Positions 1-9,118 of a stretch of DNA of 64,000 nt are shown piece after piece. The notes under the pieces were generated by a model, which was not told where the DNA came from, did not search any database, and was given only the letters and a program-made list of their open reading frames with translations. This stretch comes from Gordonia zhaorongruii (lineage in GTDB: Bacteria > Actinomycetota > Actinomycetes > Mycobacteriales > Mycobacteriaceae): positions 2,388,463 to 2,452,462 of the forward strand of contig NZ_CP041763.1 in assembly GCF_007559005.1 (NCBI RefSeq), given 5' to 3'. Each line of letters starts with the position of its first letter. Within the stretch, counting starts at the first letter, position 1. The translations under genes were made by a program, and so were the position numbers.

Positions 1-125
1 CCGAGCGCTGGTCGTTCGTGACCGAGGTGCCCAAGACCTCGGTCGGCAAGTTCGACAAGAAGCGCGTCCGGCAGCAGTACGCAGAAGGCGAGTACGCAGT
101 CCTCGGAGATCCCATCGAGAGCTGA
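1..125 (+). CDS. C-terminal end of a fatty-acid/acyl-CoA ligase (partial)
   Basis: Only the last 40 codons are inside the window; the reading frame begins at base 3 and ends with TGA at 123-125. The visible peptide contains [15 protein letters not shown], the A10 motif of AMP-binding acyl-CoA synthetases, whose lysine after VG contacts acyl-adenylate. The family makes acyl-CoA from fatty acid, ATP and CoA. Substrate cannot be told from this fragment. A strong hairpin follows, so this is the end of a transcription unit. Confidence 0.8.
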   Translation, partial: ERWSFVTEVPKTSVGKFDKKRVRQQYAEGEYAVLGDPIES

Positions 126-149
126 GAACCTCCCCGTCGAATCCACCCC

Positions 150-190
150 GGAGACTCCCGCATCCCCTGATGCGGGAGTCTCCGCGTTTC
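150..190 (+). terminator. Intrinsic terminator after the acyl-CoA ligase
   Basis: A perfect 15-bp stem (150-164 with 169-183) with a CCCT loop is followed by CGCGTTTC. It lies 25 bp past the ligase stop and ahead of the next gene. Confidence 0.75.
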
Positions 191-241
191 ACGGCATGTC
201 CGGTCCCGGGACGGGGCGGGTCCCCGGTCTAGACTCGCTCT

Positions 242-1270
242 GTGAGCCGCAGGAAGATACTGATGCTGGCGGCACTGGGCACAGTGGTGGTTCTCGCTCT
301 CGGCGCCACAGTCTGGGTGTTCACCGCCCGGGACTTCGCCTTCACCGAGGAGCGGGTGACCATCCCCGGGCCGCACGGCGGCGAATTGCACGGTGTCCTC
401 GCCGTCCCCAAAGGCGAGGACGGTCCGTACGGTCTGGTCGTGTTCGTCCACGGCGACGGCCCGGTGAACGCCGATTCCGACGAGAAGTACAAGCCTTTGT
501 GGGATTCGTTCGCCCAGGACGGATTCGCCAGTCTGTCGTGGGATAAGCCGGGCGTCGACGATGCGCCGGGAAACTGGTTGCACCAATCGATGCAGGATCG
601 GGCCACCGAGGTCGACACGGCGATCGCCTGGGCGCACACCCGCGAGGACGTCGACCCGACCCGGATGGGCGCATGGGGTATCGGACAGGCCGGCTGGATC
701 CTGCCCGAGGTAGCCCGTGCACGACCCGATCTGCGCTTCTTGACGATGGTCGACCCCGCCGTCAACTGGATCGACCGCCGCGAGCACGAGGTGCGCTCCC
801 GGCTGGAGGCCGACGACGCCACCCCCACCGAGATCGACGCCGCCCTGCGCCGCAACACCGAGCGGAACGAACTGCTGAAGGCAGGCGCGGACTATCGGGC
901 GTATCGCCGTGCCCGGATCGACGCCGAGCCGGTGAGCCGCGACCGATGGAGCTTCCTGCGCCGCAACCTCACCGCCGATTCCACCGGATCGCTCTCCCGC
1001 ATCCCGATCCCGACACTGCTTCTCGTCGGCGGGGAGGACCGCAACGTCGACGTGACACGGTCCGAGCGCGTCTACCGCGCGAAGATGCGCGGTGACCTGC
1101 TGACGGTCAAAAGGTTCCCGGAAGCGACGCACGCGATGATGCGCGACGACATCGAGTACCGACCGGAGGACGTCCGGGTGGCAGGTCAGCGTGCGTTGGC
1201 CCCGAAGTCCGTTTACGTACCCGGTTACCTGGAAGTCCTCAGAGTGTTTGCAAAGCGAAACACAGTTTGA
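242..1270 (+). CDS. Membrane-anchored alpha/beta-hydrolase with nucleophile serine replaced
   Basis: 342 aa starting at GTG. An N-terminal hydrophobic segment (about residues 6-27) suggests a signal anchor, with the hydrolase domain outside the membrane. The fold is that of the dipeptidyl-peptidase/acyl-hydrolase-like alpha/beta hydrolases: oxyanion region FVHGDGP near residue 63, an acid in VGGEDRNVD and a histidine in EATHAMM. The nucleophile elbow reads WGIGQAGW, where relatives have WGISQAGW, so residue 148 is Gly (codon GGA) instead of Ser. The other two triad positions look intact. It may be a catalytically dead binding protein or a point mutant. Substrate unknown. Confidence 0.75.
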   Translation: MSRRKILMLAALGTVVVLALGATVWVFTARDFAFTEERVTIPGPHGGELHGVLAVPKGEDGPYGLVVFVHGDGPVNADSDEKYKPLWDSFAQDGFASLSWDKPGVDDAPGNWLHQSMQDRATEVDTAIAWAHTREDVDPTRMGAWGIGQAGWILPEVARARPDLRFLTMVDPAVNWIDRREHEVRSRLEADDATPTEIDAALRRNTERNELLKAGADYRAYRRARIDAEPVSRDRWSFLRRNLTADSTGSLSRIPIPTLLLVGGEDRNVDVTRSERVYRAKMRGDLLTVKRFPEATHAMMRDDIEYRPEDVRVAGQRALAPKSVYVPGYLEVLRVFAKRNTV

Positions 1271-1360
1271 TGCCGGGACGGTCTACTCTGTCCGTAGTAC
1301 ACCAATCGACGTGCGCAGCTCGGAGCGCGCACGTCGCGGACGATTCAGAGGAGTCAAGTA

Positions 1361-1447
1361 ATGGTCGACCAGGCACTGTGGGGCGCGATCCAGGGTAACG
1401 AAAACGTGTTCAACGCCCTCATGTACATGTTCTCGGGAACCAAGTAG
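1361..1447 (+). CDS. 28-residue small protein between a strong RBS and a terminator
   Basis: ATG at 1361 is preceded by AGAGGAG with 7-nt spacing. The 28-codon frame begins MVDQALWGAIQGNENVF and ends FSGTK-stop, and a perfect 15-bp hairpin starts 23 bp later. Hydrophobic residues (L6, I10, V16, F17, L20, F24) recur every 3-4 positions, so it could form an amphipathic helix. I do not recognise the family. A secreted or membrane-active peptide comparable to small Mycobacteriales porin-type polypeptides is only a guess. Good RBS, spacing and terminator argue that it is a real gene. Confidence 0.6.
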   Translation: MVDQALWGAIQGNENVFNALMYMFSGTK

Positions 1448-1470
1448 CCCGGACCCCAGACGCACCGTCG

Positions 1471-1503
1471 ATGTCCCCGGCCTGCCGTGCAGGCCGGGGA
1501 CAT
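1471..1503 (+). terminator. Hairpin terminator after the 28-codon gene
   Basis: Perfect 15-bp stem (1471-1485 with 1489-1503), 3-nt loop CGT, no strong T-run. Its core stem GTCCCCGGCCTGC is identical to that of the hairpin at 2481-2513. Confidence 0.7.
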
Positions 1504-1655
1504 CTGCGTCCGATGGATGATCGGCGGATCGGCGCTGATCGCCGCGTAATACGAATGACTGACATCTGAGAATTGTCGGACTCTCGCCATATGGTCTGGC
1601 CGTACGAGTGGTGACACAGATCCACCACACGCGACCCCACGAGAGGACCACCGCC

Positions 1656-2446
1656 ATGACCGCCCAGCCACCGACCCAGCCGCCCGTCCCGCCCTACCAG
1701 TCCGGGCAGCCGTATCCCACCCAGCCGTATCCCGCCCATCCGGAACCCCAGCACCCCGACAACCAGTACGCCGGGAACCAGTACCCCGCGGGGCCGTACG
1801 CAGGCAACCAGTACGCAGGCGATCAGTACGCTCCGCTCCCCCGAAGAAGAAGCGGAAGTGGCCGTGGATCGTCGGCGCGCTCGTCGTTCTCTTCGTCATC
1901 ATCGGAGTCGCAGGCGGTGGTGGCGACGATGACGGTGGTGACACCGAGGCAGCTACCGCGGGAACCAACAGCGCAGGAACCAACAGTGCGGGAACCGACA
2001 GTGCAGGGACCGATCGCGCCGCCGACGAGGCCGCCGACGAGGAGTCCCCGGCGAGCCTGAACACCCCGGTTCGGGACGGCAAGTTCGAGTTCGTGGTGAC
2101 GGACGTCGAAGACGGCCTCGACAGCGTCGGGGACAACCCCTACCTCGCGAGCGAGGCGCAGGGGCAGTTCGTCGTCGTGGCCATGTCGGTGAAGAACATC
2201 GGTGACGAACCGCAGTCGTTCACTCCGTCGGCGCAGAAGCTGCAGGACACGGACGGACGCACGTTCGAGTCCGATGTCGAAGCGCAGCTCGCACTCGAGT
2301 CCGACATCCCGCTGTACGACAACATCAATCCGGGAAACACCGTTGAGATCAAGATCGTCTACGACATGCCGCAGAACGCGGAGCCGGCAACTGTCGAGTT
2401 GCACGATTCCATGTTCTCCGGCGGCGCCTCCGTCTCGCTGCGCTGA
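1656..2446 (+). pseudogene. DUF4352-type membrane-anchored protein, frameshifted at a C5 run
   Basis: ATG at 1656 follows GAGAGGA. The first frame encodes a Pro/Gln/Tyr-rich cytoplasmic head with repeated NQYAGNQY motifs (about 60 aa). At the C5 run 1838-1842 the frame must move by -1, after which PKKKRKWPW, a membrane helix (IVGALVVLFVIIGVAG), a Gly/Asp linker with AGTNSAGTNS repeats and a DUF4352 immunoglobulin-like domain (about 2060-2446) are read without a stop to TGA at 2446. Both halves fit one known architecture: Pro-rich head, one helix, DUF4352. One extra C would restore a single frame. A 1-bp sequencing error, a genuine mutation or -1 slippage (Pro codon CCC can re-pair on CCC) are all possible. 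Unshifted translation ends at 2060. Confidence 0.7.
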
Positions 2447-2477
2447 CCGACCCGGAAGCCGGCGAGACCGCGAGAGC

Positions 2478-2513
2478 AAAAAGTCCCCGGCCTGCTGAGC
2501 AGGCCGGGGACTT
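2478..2513 (-). terminator. Terminator of ssrA, also ending the DUF4352 gene
   Basis: Perfect 15-bp stem (2481-2495 with 2499-2513). Read on the minus strand it starts 5 nt after the mature tmRNA 3' end and is followed by five Ts (A2478-A2482 on plus). On the plus strand it follows the DUF4352 stop, so it probably works in both directions. Confidence 0.8.
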
Positions 2514-2518
2514 CTCCG

Positions 2519-2889
2519 TGGAGCCGCCGGGAATTGAACCCGGGTCCTCCGTCACTTCGGTGGGGCTTCTCCGTGCGCAGTCCGCTGTGTCTCTACTCGG
2601 ATCTCCCGGTCTCGCGAACAAGCCAGGATGACGATCCCAGTCGCTGTTTGATGTCCTGCCGACGTCCGCGACCGACGACGACAGTGAGTTCCCTAGCTGA
2701 TGCCGGCATCCGGTTCCGGGAACTTAGAACCGGGCCGACAGACTAGCCTCGCTGATCAGGCAGCGAGTGCGTAGTCGCGCTGATTGGAATCGGCGCTTAA
2801 TTGTTTGCTGCGACGCTTAACGGTGGTCTCCAGCCTGCACCGACACGCTTCCCCCACCTCGATGCACGAAGTCGAAACCGATCGGCCCC
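2519..2889 (-). ncRNA. ssrA: Transfer-messenger RNA (tmRNA)
   Basis: About 371 nt. The 5' end GGGGCCG pairs with CGGCTCC near the 3' end (complements at 2883-2889 and 2520-2526). The conserved GGTTTCGACTT follows the 5' end, and the T arm GGGTTCAATTCCC is near the 3' end. The tag frame reads ADSNQRDYALAA-stop (stop complement at 2756-2758), close to the mycobacterial tag. CCA is not encoded. With SmpB (3753-4226) it rescues stalled ribosomes and marks the products for proteolysis. Confidence 0.95.
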
Positions 2890-2923
2890 GAGGGGTGGTG
2901 CCACCGTTTCCGGTGGACACCTC

Positions 2924-2952
2924 ATAGTAACGAACACGACGCTCGGTTTCAT
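2924..2952 (-). promoter_or_regulatory. Predicted ssrA promoter
   Basis: On the minus strand ATGAAA (2952-2947), a 17-bp spacer and TACTAT (2929-2924). Transcription would start near 2917, leaving a 5' extension of about 28 nt that contains the hairpin CCACCG-GAAA-CGGTGG (2916-2901) before the mature tmRNA end. This extension would be removed by RNase P. Confidence 0.45.
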
Positions 2953-2982
2953 CCCGATATTTCACCAGACCGTTCCGGACGC

Positions 2983-3741
2983 TTATCCGACGGTGAGCAA
3001 CGCGCTGTCGGCGGAGCCGACTTTCACGGTCAGGCGACCGTCCGCAGCCTGGACTCGTCGACCGGTCCAGATCTCGGTGGCCGCAACGGTGGCGTCACCG
3101 ACCAGTCCTATGTCGCTCAAGGTGATCGACATGGTGCGCGGCGCCGACGAGCCGTTCGACATCGACAGGACGAGCCCCTGATCGCCGACCGCCCGAGAGT
3201 AGAGGTCGCGGTTGTCCAGGATCGGCGCTCCCGCGGAGGCTCGACCGTCCCGCGCTATGGCGATGGCGTTCTCATTGGTGATCGTCGCCAGACGCTCACC
3301 GTCGAGGTGGTCCGGAGCCCGGCTGAACGTCAACGGCTGCGCGTTCATCACCTGCCGGGTGATGCCGGTCCGCAGCGCGGGCACCGGTTCCTCCGCCGCC
3401 ATCGTGTGCCGGACCAGCGGATCCGTCGATCTCACCGCGGACAGTCGGAGGCCGCGCTGCTCGAGGTAGCCGTTCAGATCGCCATCGCTCACGGTGGCCG
3501 GCGGCGTGCGCCGGTCGCACACCACGTACAGCGATCGGTAACCGGCTTCGCTCAGCCCGGTGTCGACGATCCCGTCGGCGAAGCCGCGGACCTCGTCCGG
3601 CGTCGATTCGCACCCCGATCCGACCACCCAGCCGAGTTGAGGCGGAACCGCGTCCGTGTGTTCCTCGTCTGCAGTGCAGGCCGTCACCGACCCGGCGACC
3701 ACCACCGCGGTCAGTCCGGCCACGAGTCGGGTGCTTCGCAT
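2983..3741 (-). CDS. Lipoprotein resembling a degenerate GH27 alpha-galactosidase
   Basis: 252 aa from ATG at 3741. The N-terminus MRSTRLVAGLTAVVVAGSVTACT is a signal sequence with a lipobox whose cysteine is about residue 22. Downstream segments recall glycoside hydrolase family 27: DTGLSEAGYRSLYVV (compare the family's LKAAGYEYVNIDD), LATITNENAIAIARD (compare LTNKEVIAIDQD), and a C-terminal beta region with LSMSNGSSAPRTMSITLSD. The domain is much shorter than a normal GH27 enzyme and I do not see its catalytic aspartates, so it may bind sugar rather than hydrolyse it. It lies between ssrA and smpB, 11 bp after the smpB stop. Confidence 0.6.
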   Translation of the reverse strand: MRSTRLVAGLTAVVVAGSVTACTADEEHTDAVPPQLGWVVGSGCESTPDEVRGFADGIVDTGLSEAGYRSLYVVCDRRTPPATVSDGDLNGYLEQRGLRLSAVRSTDPLVRHTMAAEEPVPALRTGITRQVMNAQPLTFSRAPDHLDGERLATITNENAIAIARDGRASAGAPILDNRDLYSRAVGDQGLVLSMSNGSSAPRTMSITLSDIGLVGDATVAATEIWTGRRVQAADGRLTVKVGSADSALLTVG

Positions 3742-3752
3742 GCGTACGAGTC

Positions 3753-4226
3753 TCACATGCCTTTCACGCGGCGTCCGACGATCCGCTCCACTTCGCGCTT
3801 GGCGGTCCGTTCGGCGATGTCGCGGCGTTTGTCGTGCGCCTGCTTGCCGCGCGCCAAGGCGATCTCCACCTTCGCGTAGCCGTCGGAGAAGTACATCTGC
3901 AACGGGATCACGGTCAGATTGCCGTCGCGGACCTTGCCGATCAGATAGTCGATCTCGCGACCGTGCAGCAGCAGCTTGCGCTTGCGGCGCGGTGGATGGT
4001 TGGTCCACGTGCCGCTGCCGTACTCGGCGATGTGCACGGCGTGCAGCCACACCTCGCCGGCGTCGACAGTCGCGAACGCGTCCACCAGTGACGCCTTGCC
4101 GTCACGCAGGGCCTTCACCTCGGTGCCCTGCAGCACCATGCCCGCTTCGAACGTCTCGAGGATGGTGTAGTTGTGCCGGGCCTTCCGATTGGTCGCGATC
4201 ACCGACCTGCCCTTTTCTCTAGGCAC
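3753..4226 (-). CDS. smpB: SsrA-binding protein SmpB
   Basis: 157 aa. Typical features are [14 protein letters not shown] near the start, [17 protein letters not shown] (about 29-45), [15 protein letters not shown] and a basic C-terminal tail ending [10 protein letters not shown], which inserts into the decoding centre. It binds the tRNA-like part of tmRNA and delivers it to stalled ribosomes. It follows ftsX by 20 bp on the same strand, as in M. tuberculosis (ftsE-ftsX-smpB). Confidence 0.95.
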   Translation of the reverse strand: MPREKGRSVIATNRKARHNYTILETFEAGMVLQGTEVKALRDGKASLVDAFATVDAGEVWLHAVHIAEYGSGTWTNHPPRRKRKLLLHGREIDYLIGKVRDGNLTVIPLQMYFSDGYAKVEIALARGKQAHDKRRDIAERTAKREVERIVGRRVKGM

Positions 4227-4246
4227 GATTCACCTCCTCGACATCG

Positions 4247-5152
4247 TCATTCACGGACGTAGACACGCAGCGTGCCGTATGCGGTCAGCCCGGCCAGCAC
4301 GATGCCCGTCACCAGGACCCAGGGCGATACGAACCACACGTCGGCCGCAGTGATGCGGGCCAGGATGTTCACACCGTAGAGGTCCTCGAGTGCTTTGTCG
4401 AAGAAGAATATCTTCGACAGGAACAGTCCCCCGATCGCGAGAACCGCACCGATCACCGCGGCGATCACCGCTTCGATGAGGAACGGCAGCTGCGTGTACC
4501 AGCGCGTGGCGCCGACCATCCGCATGATCGACACCTCCGTCCGTCTCGTATAGGCAGCGATCTGCACCGTGTTCGCGATGAGCAGGATCGCAGCGACCGC
4601 GAGCACCGCAGCGACGGCGAACGCCGCGTTGCGGGCACCGTCGAGCACGCTGAAGATGCGTTTCACCAGTTCACGCTGGTCGAGGACGCCGTCGACGCCT
4701 TGCGCGCGCGAGAACTTGTCCAGCACCGCGCCGAACCTGTCCGGGTTGTCCATGCTCACGCGCAGTGCGCCCTGATATGCCTCCTTGCGGATGAAGTCGG
4801 CGAGTTCGGGAGAGTCCTCCTCCCACGACTCCTTCGCGCTCTGGAAGGCCTGCTCCTGACTGATGAACGTCACCGACCCGACGCCGTCCTCCGCTTCGAG
4901 GTCGTGGCGCAGCGTGGTGCACGGCGCCGCCATGCAGTTCGGGTCCTTCTCGGTCACCGCATCGTTGATGAAGAACTGCATCTCCACGCGATCGAGGAAG
5001 ATCTTCTGGCTCTTGTCCGCCATCTGGATGACGAGCATGCCGCCGCCCAGCATGCCGAGGGTGATCGCGGTCGTGAGGATCATGGCGACCGTCATGGTGA
5101 TGTTGCGGCGGAATCCGTTGAGGACTTCGCCGATGATGAAGTTCGCGCGCAT
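4247..5152 (-). CDS. ftsX: Cell division protein FtsX
   Basis: 301 aa. Membrane helices lie near residues 20-42, 175-200, 225-250 and 275-295, with a large extracellular loop between the first two containing two cysteines (PNCMAAPC). FtsX is the permease-like partner of FtsE. In mycobacteria its extracellular loop activates a septal peptidoglycan hydrolase of the RipC type. The N-terminus ([17 protein letters not shown]) and final RVYVRE are standard. It lies 33 bp downstream of ftsE in one operon. Confidence 0.93.
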   Translation of the reverse strand: MRANFIIGEVLNGFRRNITMTVAMILTTAITLGMLGGGMLVIQMADKSQKIFLDRVEMQFFINDAVTEKDPNCMAAPCTTLRHDLEAEDGVGSVTFISQEQAFQSAKESWEEDSPELADFIRKEAYQGALRVSMDNPDRFGAVLDKFSRAQGVDGVLDQRELVKRIFSVLDGARNAAFAVAAVLAVAAILLIANTVQIAAYTRRTEVSIMRMVGATRWYTQLPFLIEAVIAAVIGAVLAIGGLFLSKIFFFDKALEDLYGVNILARITAADVWFVSPWVLVTGIVLAGLTAYGTLRVYVRE

Positions 5153-5185
5153 GTGTGCTTGCTCTCCTGGTCTGCGAAGTCTGGT

Positions 5186-5872
5186 TCAGCCGATGCCGTA
5201 CACGCCGTACTCGTCGTTGCGAACGAGCGTGCCGTTGTCGAATTCGAGGACGCGACGCCGCATCGAGTCGACGATGTGCCGATCGTGGGTCGCCATGATG
5301 ACGGTAGTGCCGCGGCGGTTCACGCGATCGAGCACCTCGACGATCTCCTCGCTGGTCTCCGGATCCAGATTGCCCGTGGGTTCGTCCGCCAGGAGCAGCG
5401 AGGGCCGGTTGACGATGGCGCGGGCGATGGCGACGCGCTGCATCTCACCACCCGAGAGCTCCTGCGGCATACGGTCTTCCTTCCCGCCCAACCCGACGTA
5501 GTCGAGGGTCTCGGGAACGGCGTCCCGGATCGTCGACGGCGGCTTGCCGATCACCTCGAGAGCGAAGGCGACGTTCTCGGCGACCGTCTTCTGCTGCAGC
5601 AGCCGGAAGTCCTGGAACACGCAGCCGATCGACTGGCGAAGTTTCGGGATGTCGCGGCCCTTGAGCCGGTTGACGTGGAAGTCGCCGACGTACGTCTCGC
5701 CCGAGGTCTGCCTGTCCTCCTTCAGAAGGAGTCGGAAGAACGTCGATTTACCCGAGCCGGAGGGGCCGATCAGGAATGCGAACTCGCCCTTGTCCACTTC
5801 CAGGCTCAGATCCGACAACGCGGGCCTGCTCGACTTCGCGTATTGCATCGTCACATTCGACAGCTTGATCAC
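5186..5872 (-). CDS. ftsE: Cell division ATP-binding protein FtsE
   Basis: 228 aa from GTG at 5872 (reads [11 protein letters not shown]), chosen because FtsE proteins begin right before this first strand; an upstream extension to 5962 looks non-coding. Walker [10 protein letters not shown] is near residue 36, the Q-loop CVFQDFRLL near 85, the ABC signature LSGGEMQR near 137 and Walker [11 protein letters not shown] near 157. It energises FtsX at the septum. Confidence 0.93.
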   Translation of the reverse strand: MIKLSNVTMQYAKSSRPALSDLSLEVDKGEFAFLIGPSGSGKSTFFRLLLKEDRQTSGETYVGDFHVNRLKGRDIPKLRQSIGCVFQDFRLLQQKTVAENVAFALEVIGKPPSTIRDAVPETLDYVGLGGKEDRMPQELSGGEMQRVAIARAIVNRPSLLLADEPTGNLDPETSEEIVEVLDRVNRRGTTVIMATHDRHIVDSMRRRVLEFDNGTLVRNDEYGVYGIG

Positions 5873-6016
5873 GGTGACCCAGTGTACTGATCGACGCCGA
5901 CTGCCCATCGTCCGTGGATCCGAGTGTCGGCTCCCCGGTCGACGCATCGCCGACCGAAGCACGCGCTCACCGCAGCAGCGCGGTCGATCGAGGTCGCGTC
6001 ACGACCGCGATCGGGC

Positions 6017-7132
6017 TCACGCCTCCACTTCGTCCATGCGCCAGCGGATGCCCGCTTCGATGAACTTGTCGAGGTCGCCGTCGAGGACCGAGCTCGGGTT
6101 GTTGCTCTCCACGTTGGTACGGAGATCCTTCACCATCTGGTACGGGTGCAGAACGTACGAGCGCATCTGGTTGCCCCAGCTCGCTCCGGTGTCGCTCTTG
6201 AGCGCATCCATCTGCGCACGCTCTTCCTGACGCTTGCGCTCGAGGAGCTTGGCCTGCATCACGCGCATCGCGGCCGCCTTGTTCTGCAGCTGGCTCTTCT
6301 CGTTCTGGCAGGTGACGACGATGCCGGTCGGCTCATGAGTCAGGCGCACCGCCGAGTCGGTGGTGTTGACCGACTGCCCACCGGGACCCGATGAGCGGTA
6401 CACGTCCACGCGCAGGTCGTTCTCGTCGATGTCGATGTGGTCGGTCTTCTCGACGACGGGCAGGATCTCGACTTCCGCGAACGACGTCTGGCGTCGCCCC
6501 TGATTGTCGAAGGGGCTGATGCGGACCAGCCGGTGCGTGCCCTGCTCCACCGAGAGGGTCCCGTACATGTACGGCGCCTTCACCGCGAACGTCGCCGACT
6601 TGAGACCGGCCTCCTCGGCGTACGACGTGTCGTACACCTCGACGGAGTATCCATGCTGCTCGGCCCAACGGGTGTACATGCGCATCAGCATCTGAGCCCA
6701 GTCCGCGGCATCGACGCCGCCCGCTCCGGAGCGGATGTTGACGAGCGCATCACGCGGGTCGTACTCGCCCGCGAGCATCGTCTTGACCTCCATCGCCTCG
6801 ATGTCGTTGCGCAGGTCGACGCGTTCGGTGTCGGCGTCCTCGGTGGCCGCCACTCCCGATTCGCCCTCTTCGGATTCGGCGAGTTCGTAGAGGACCGGCA
6901 GGTCGTCGAGGCGCGAACGCAGTTCGCCGACACGCCGCAACTCGGACTGCGCGTGCGAGAGCTCGCTGGTCACCCGCTGCGCATGGTCCTGGTCGTTCCA
7001 CAGGTCGGGATCGGACGCCTGCATCTCCAACTCGTCGATCCGGCGACGGAGTTCTTCGATGTCCATCACCTTCTCGACCGTGGTCAAGGTGGCGTCGAGC
7101 GATTCGAGGTCGGCTGAAGCTTCGGGGTGCAC
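6017..7132 (-). CDS. prfB: Peptide chain release factor 2
   Basis: 371 aa starting at GTG. It has the GGQ loop ([10 protein letters not shown]), the RF2 recognition motif SPF (VRISPFDNQ) and an N-terminal helical domain. It recognises UGA and UAA and releases the finished peptide. The frame is continuous with no in-frame UGA, so the programmed frameshift of enteric prfB is absent. It is upstream of ftsE, with about 145 bp between. Confidence 0.95.
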   Translation of the reverse strand: MHPEASADLESLDATLTTVEKVMDIEELRRRIDELEMQASDPDLWNDQDHAQRVTSELSHAQSELRRVGELRSRLDDLPVLYELAESEEGESGVAATEDADTERVDLRNDIEAMEVKTMLAGEYDPRDALVNIRSGAGGVDAADWAQMLMRMYTRWAEQHGYSVEVYDTSYAEEAGLKSATFAVKAPYMYGTLSVEQGTHRLVRISPFDNQGRRQTSFAEVEILPVVEKTDHIDIDENDLRVDVYRSSGPGGQSVNTTDSAVRLTHEPTGIVVTCQNEKSQLQNKAAAMRVMQAKLLERKRQEERAQMDALKSDTGASWGNQMRSYVLHPYQMVKDLRTNVESNNPSSVLDGDLDKFIEAGIRWRMDEVEA

Positions 7133-7163
7133 GGTTATCCAGGCTACCCGGTGGCCCCGGCGG

Positions 7164-7520
7164 TCAGACGGTCAGCGAACCGAACTGCCACGTCGAGGAG
7201 ACCTTGGCGGGCTTGTAGACCACCGGCAGGTCGAGTCCGACGTACGGGCGCGGCTCGTCGGCCGACAGAACGCGGGTCCCGTACACCTCGGTGGGTGGGA
7301 TCTCCGGACCGATGACGATGCCGCTGAGTGTGCAGTAACTCTGTCCGTTCTTATCGGCGGCGTTGTCGCGGCCGAGCCCGGTGACGGTCAGGGTGCCCTG
7401 CTGGTATCCGCTCGTCGCATCGACGGGCCCGCTGAAGCTGTGCCCGCGACGGGCCAGGAACAGCGCGATCACACTGATCACGAGCAATGCTGTGAACAGC
7501 ACGGGAATCCAGGTCGGCAT
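7164..7520 (-). CDS. Single-pass membrane protein of unknown function
   Basis: 118 aa from ATG at 7520. One N-terminal helix (about residues 4-24, [19 protein letters not shown]) is followed by RRG and a small beta-rich domain with one cysteine (QSYCTLSG). Its start is 20 bp from the divergent hisN start, so the two share a control region. I do not recognise the family. Confidence 0.65.
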   Translation of the reverse strand: MPTWIPVLFTALLVISVIALFLARRGHSFSGPVDATSGYQQGTLTVTGLGRDNAADKNGQSYCTLSGIVIGPEIPPTEVYGTRVLSADEPRPYVGLDLPVVYKPAKVSSTWQFGSLTV

Positions 7521-7540
7521 ACCCGCTACCCTAGGCGATC

Positions 7541-8344
7541 GTGAACCCAGTCGTTGATAATGCCTCCGCCTACGCCGCCGACCTCCGCCTCGCACTGGCC
7601 GCGGCGAACGCGGCGGATGCGCTGACCACTGCGAGATTCGGTGCGCTGGATCTGCGAGTGGACTCCAAACCGGACCTGACTCCCGTCTCGGACGCCGACC
7701 TCGCGTGCGAACAGCTGCTGCGTGACACTCTCGCGCAGGACCGTCCGGACGATGCACTGCTCGGCGAGGAGTTCGGCGGCGACGCCGCGCCGTCCGGCAG
7801 GCAATGGGTGATCGACCCGATCGACGGCACCAAGAACTTCGTGCGGGGAGTGCCGGTATGGGCGACGCTCATCGCACTTCTGGACGACGGGGTGCCCGTG
7901 GTCGGAGTCGTGAGCGCTCCCGCGTTGAACCGGCGCTGGTGGGCCGCGGCAGGCGGCGGTGCGTTCACCTCACGCGACGGTGGCCTGCCCCGATCCCTGA
8001 CGGTCTCCGCGGTCGGCGAGCTCGCCTCGTCGTCGCTCGCCTTCTCGAGCCTGTCGGGGTGGAAGGATCGCGGCATCCGTGATGCGTTCGTCGACCTCAC
8101 CGACCGCGTGTGGCGCGTTCGCGGCTACGGCGATTTCTTCAACTACTGCCTGGTAGCCGAGGGCGCGGTCGATGTGGCCGCCGAACCGGAGGTGTCGTTG
8201 TGGGACCTCGCTGCGGTGGACGTCCTCGTCCGGGAGGCCGGCGGCCGTTTCACCGACCTGGACGGCGAATCCGGCCCGGCGGGCGGCAGCGCGCTCGCGA
8301 GCAACGGACTCCTGCACGACGAAGTGCTCACCGCCCTGCGCTGA
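7541..8344 (+). CDS. hisN: Histidinol-phosphatase, inositol-monophosphatase family
   Basis: 267 aa starting at GTG. Metal-binding motifs of the IMPase superfamily are in place: GEEFGG (75-80), [12 protein letters not shown] (89-100) and [15 protein letters not shown] near residue 222. In actinobacteria this subgroup dephosphorylates histidinol phosphate in histidine synthesis; M. tuberculosis has it (Rv3137) two genes upstream of fadE24-fadE23, a neighbourhood kept here. Activity on inositol phosphate cannot be excluded from sequence. Confidence 0.85.
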   Translation: MNPVVDNASAYAADLRLALAAANAADALTTARFGALDLRVDSKPDLTPVSDADLACEQLLRDTLAQDRPDDALLGEEFGGDAAPSGRQWVIDPIDGTKNFVRGVPVWATLIALLDDGVPVVGVVSAPALNRRWWAAAGGGAFTSRDGGLPRSLTVSAVGELASSSLAFSSLSGWKDRGIRDAFVDLTDRVWRVRGYGDFFNYCLVAEGAVDVAAEPEVSLWDLAAVDVLVREAGGRFTDLDGESGPAGGSALASNGLLHDEVLTALR

Positions 8345-8381
8345 CGCCGGGTGTCCCGAGCCGGCCACCCCGAGCTGGGCA

Positions 8382-9041
8382 TCACAATTCGACCGGTTCC
8401 CCCGTCTCGAGCACGGTGAAACCGGTTCCCTCCGGCGCCATCTCGGAGATCCGCGCGTTATGCACGCCGCACCCGGCATCGGAGAGCACCGCTTGATGGA
8501 TGGGGAACGCGATGCGCGGTGCGACTCCCCGCAGATAGTCGACGGACTCGCTCAGTTTGAGCCACGGCGCGGCCGCCGGTAGCGCCAGCACGTCGATCCG
8601 CTCGCTGGGGATGTAGAGACTGTCGCCGGGGTGACAGAACGCTCCGGGCTTCCCGTCGATGTCGAGGATGTACGCGGTGTTGTCGACCACCGGGATGCTC
8701 GGATGGATGACCGCGTGCCGCCCACCGGTCCCCCGCACGGCGAACGCGCCGATGCGAATCTCCTCGCCGGGACCGATGACCTTCCACTCCCCTGCATCGC
8801 CACGCTCGTTCCACTGCTTCGCGGTCTGCGGATCCGCGTACCGGACGGCATCGGGGTTCGCGGCCACGAGCGCCGGGAGACGCTCCGGGTCGGCGTGATC
8901 GGGATGCTGGTGGGTGATCAGCACGGCGTCGAGACCGGTCAACGATTCGAAACCGGCGGCGAACGTGCCGGGATCGAACAGCACTCGGGTGCCGTCGTGC
9001 TCCACGAGAACGCAGGAATGTCTCAGGTGAGTGATCAGCAT
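8382..9041 (-). CDS. Metallo-beta-lactamase-fold hydrolase (UlaG-like)
   Basis: 219 aa from ATG at 9041, which gives the usual N-terminus MLITHLRHSCVLVEHDG. The metal motif HQHPDHAD follows LITH, with further ligands in CHPGDS and FPIHQAVLS. It resembles the YtnP/UlaG-type lactonase-like family; the substrate is unknown. It faces away from the fadE24 promoter. Confidence 0.8.
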   Translation of the reverse strand: MLITHLRHSCVLVEHDGTRVLFDPGTFAAGFESLTGLDAVLITHQHPDHADPERLPALVAANPDAVRYADPQTAKQWNERGDAGEWKVIGPGEEIRIGAFAVRGTGGRHAVIHPSIPVVDNTAYILDIDGKPGAFCHPGDSLYIPSERIDVLALPAAAPWLKLSESVDYLRGVAPRIAFPIHQAVLSDAGCGVHNARISEMAPEGTGFTVLETGEPVEL

Positions 9042-9089
9042 GCCTTCGAACCTACTTCCCACCACGGGAACTGCGTTCGCAGTTGAGGG

Positions 9090-9118
9090 GTGACAAGGTT
9101 CTTACCGAGGAGTAAGGT
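9090..9118 (+). promoter_or_regulatory. Predicted fadE24-fadE23 promoter
   Basis: GTGACA (9090-9095), 17-bp spacer, TAAGGT (9113-9118). The first palindrome (9101-9116) overlaps the spacer and -10, as expected for repression. Confidence 0.45.

Noticed and set aside
6017..7132. Programmed frameshift in prfB
   Set aside because: The frame is continuous from GTG 7132 with no in-frame UGA near codon 25.
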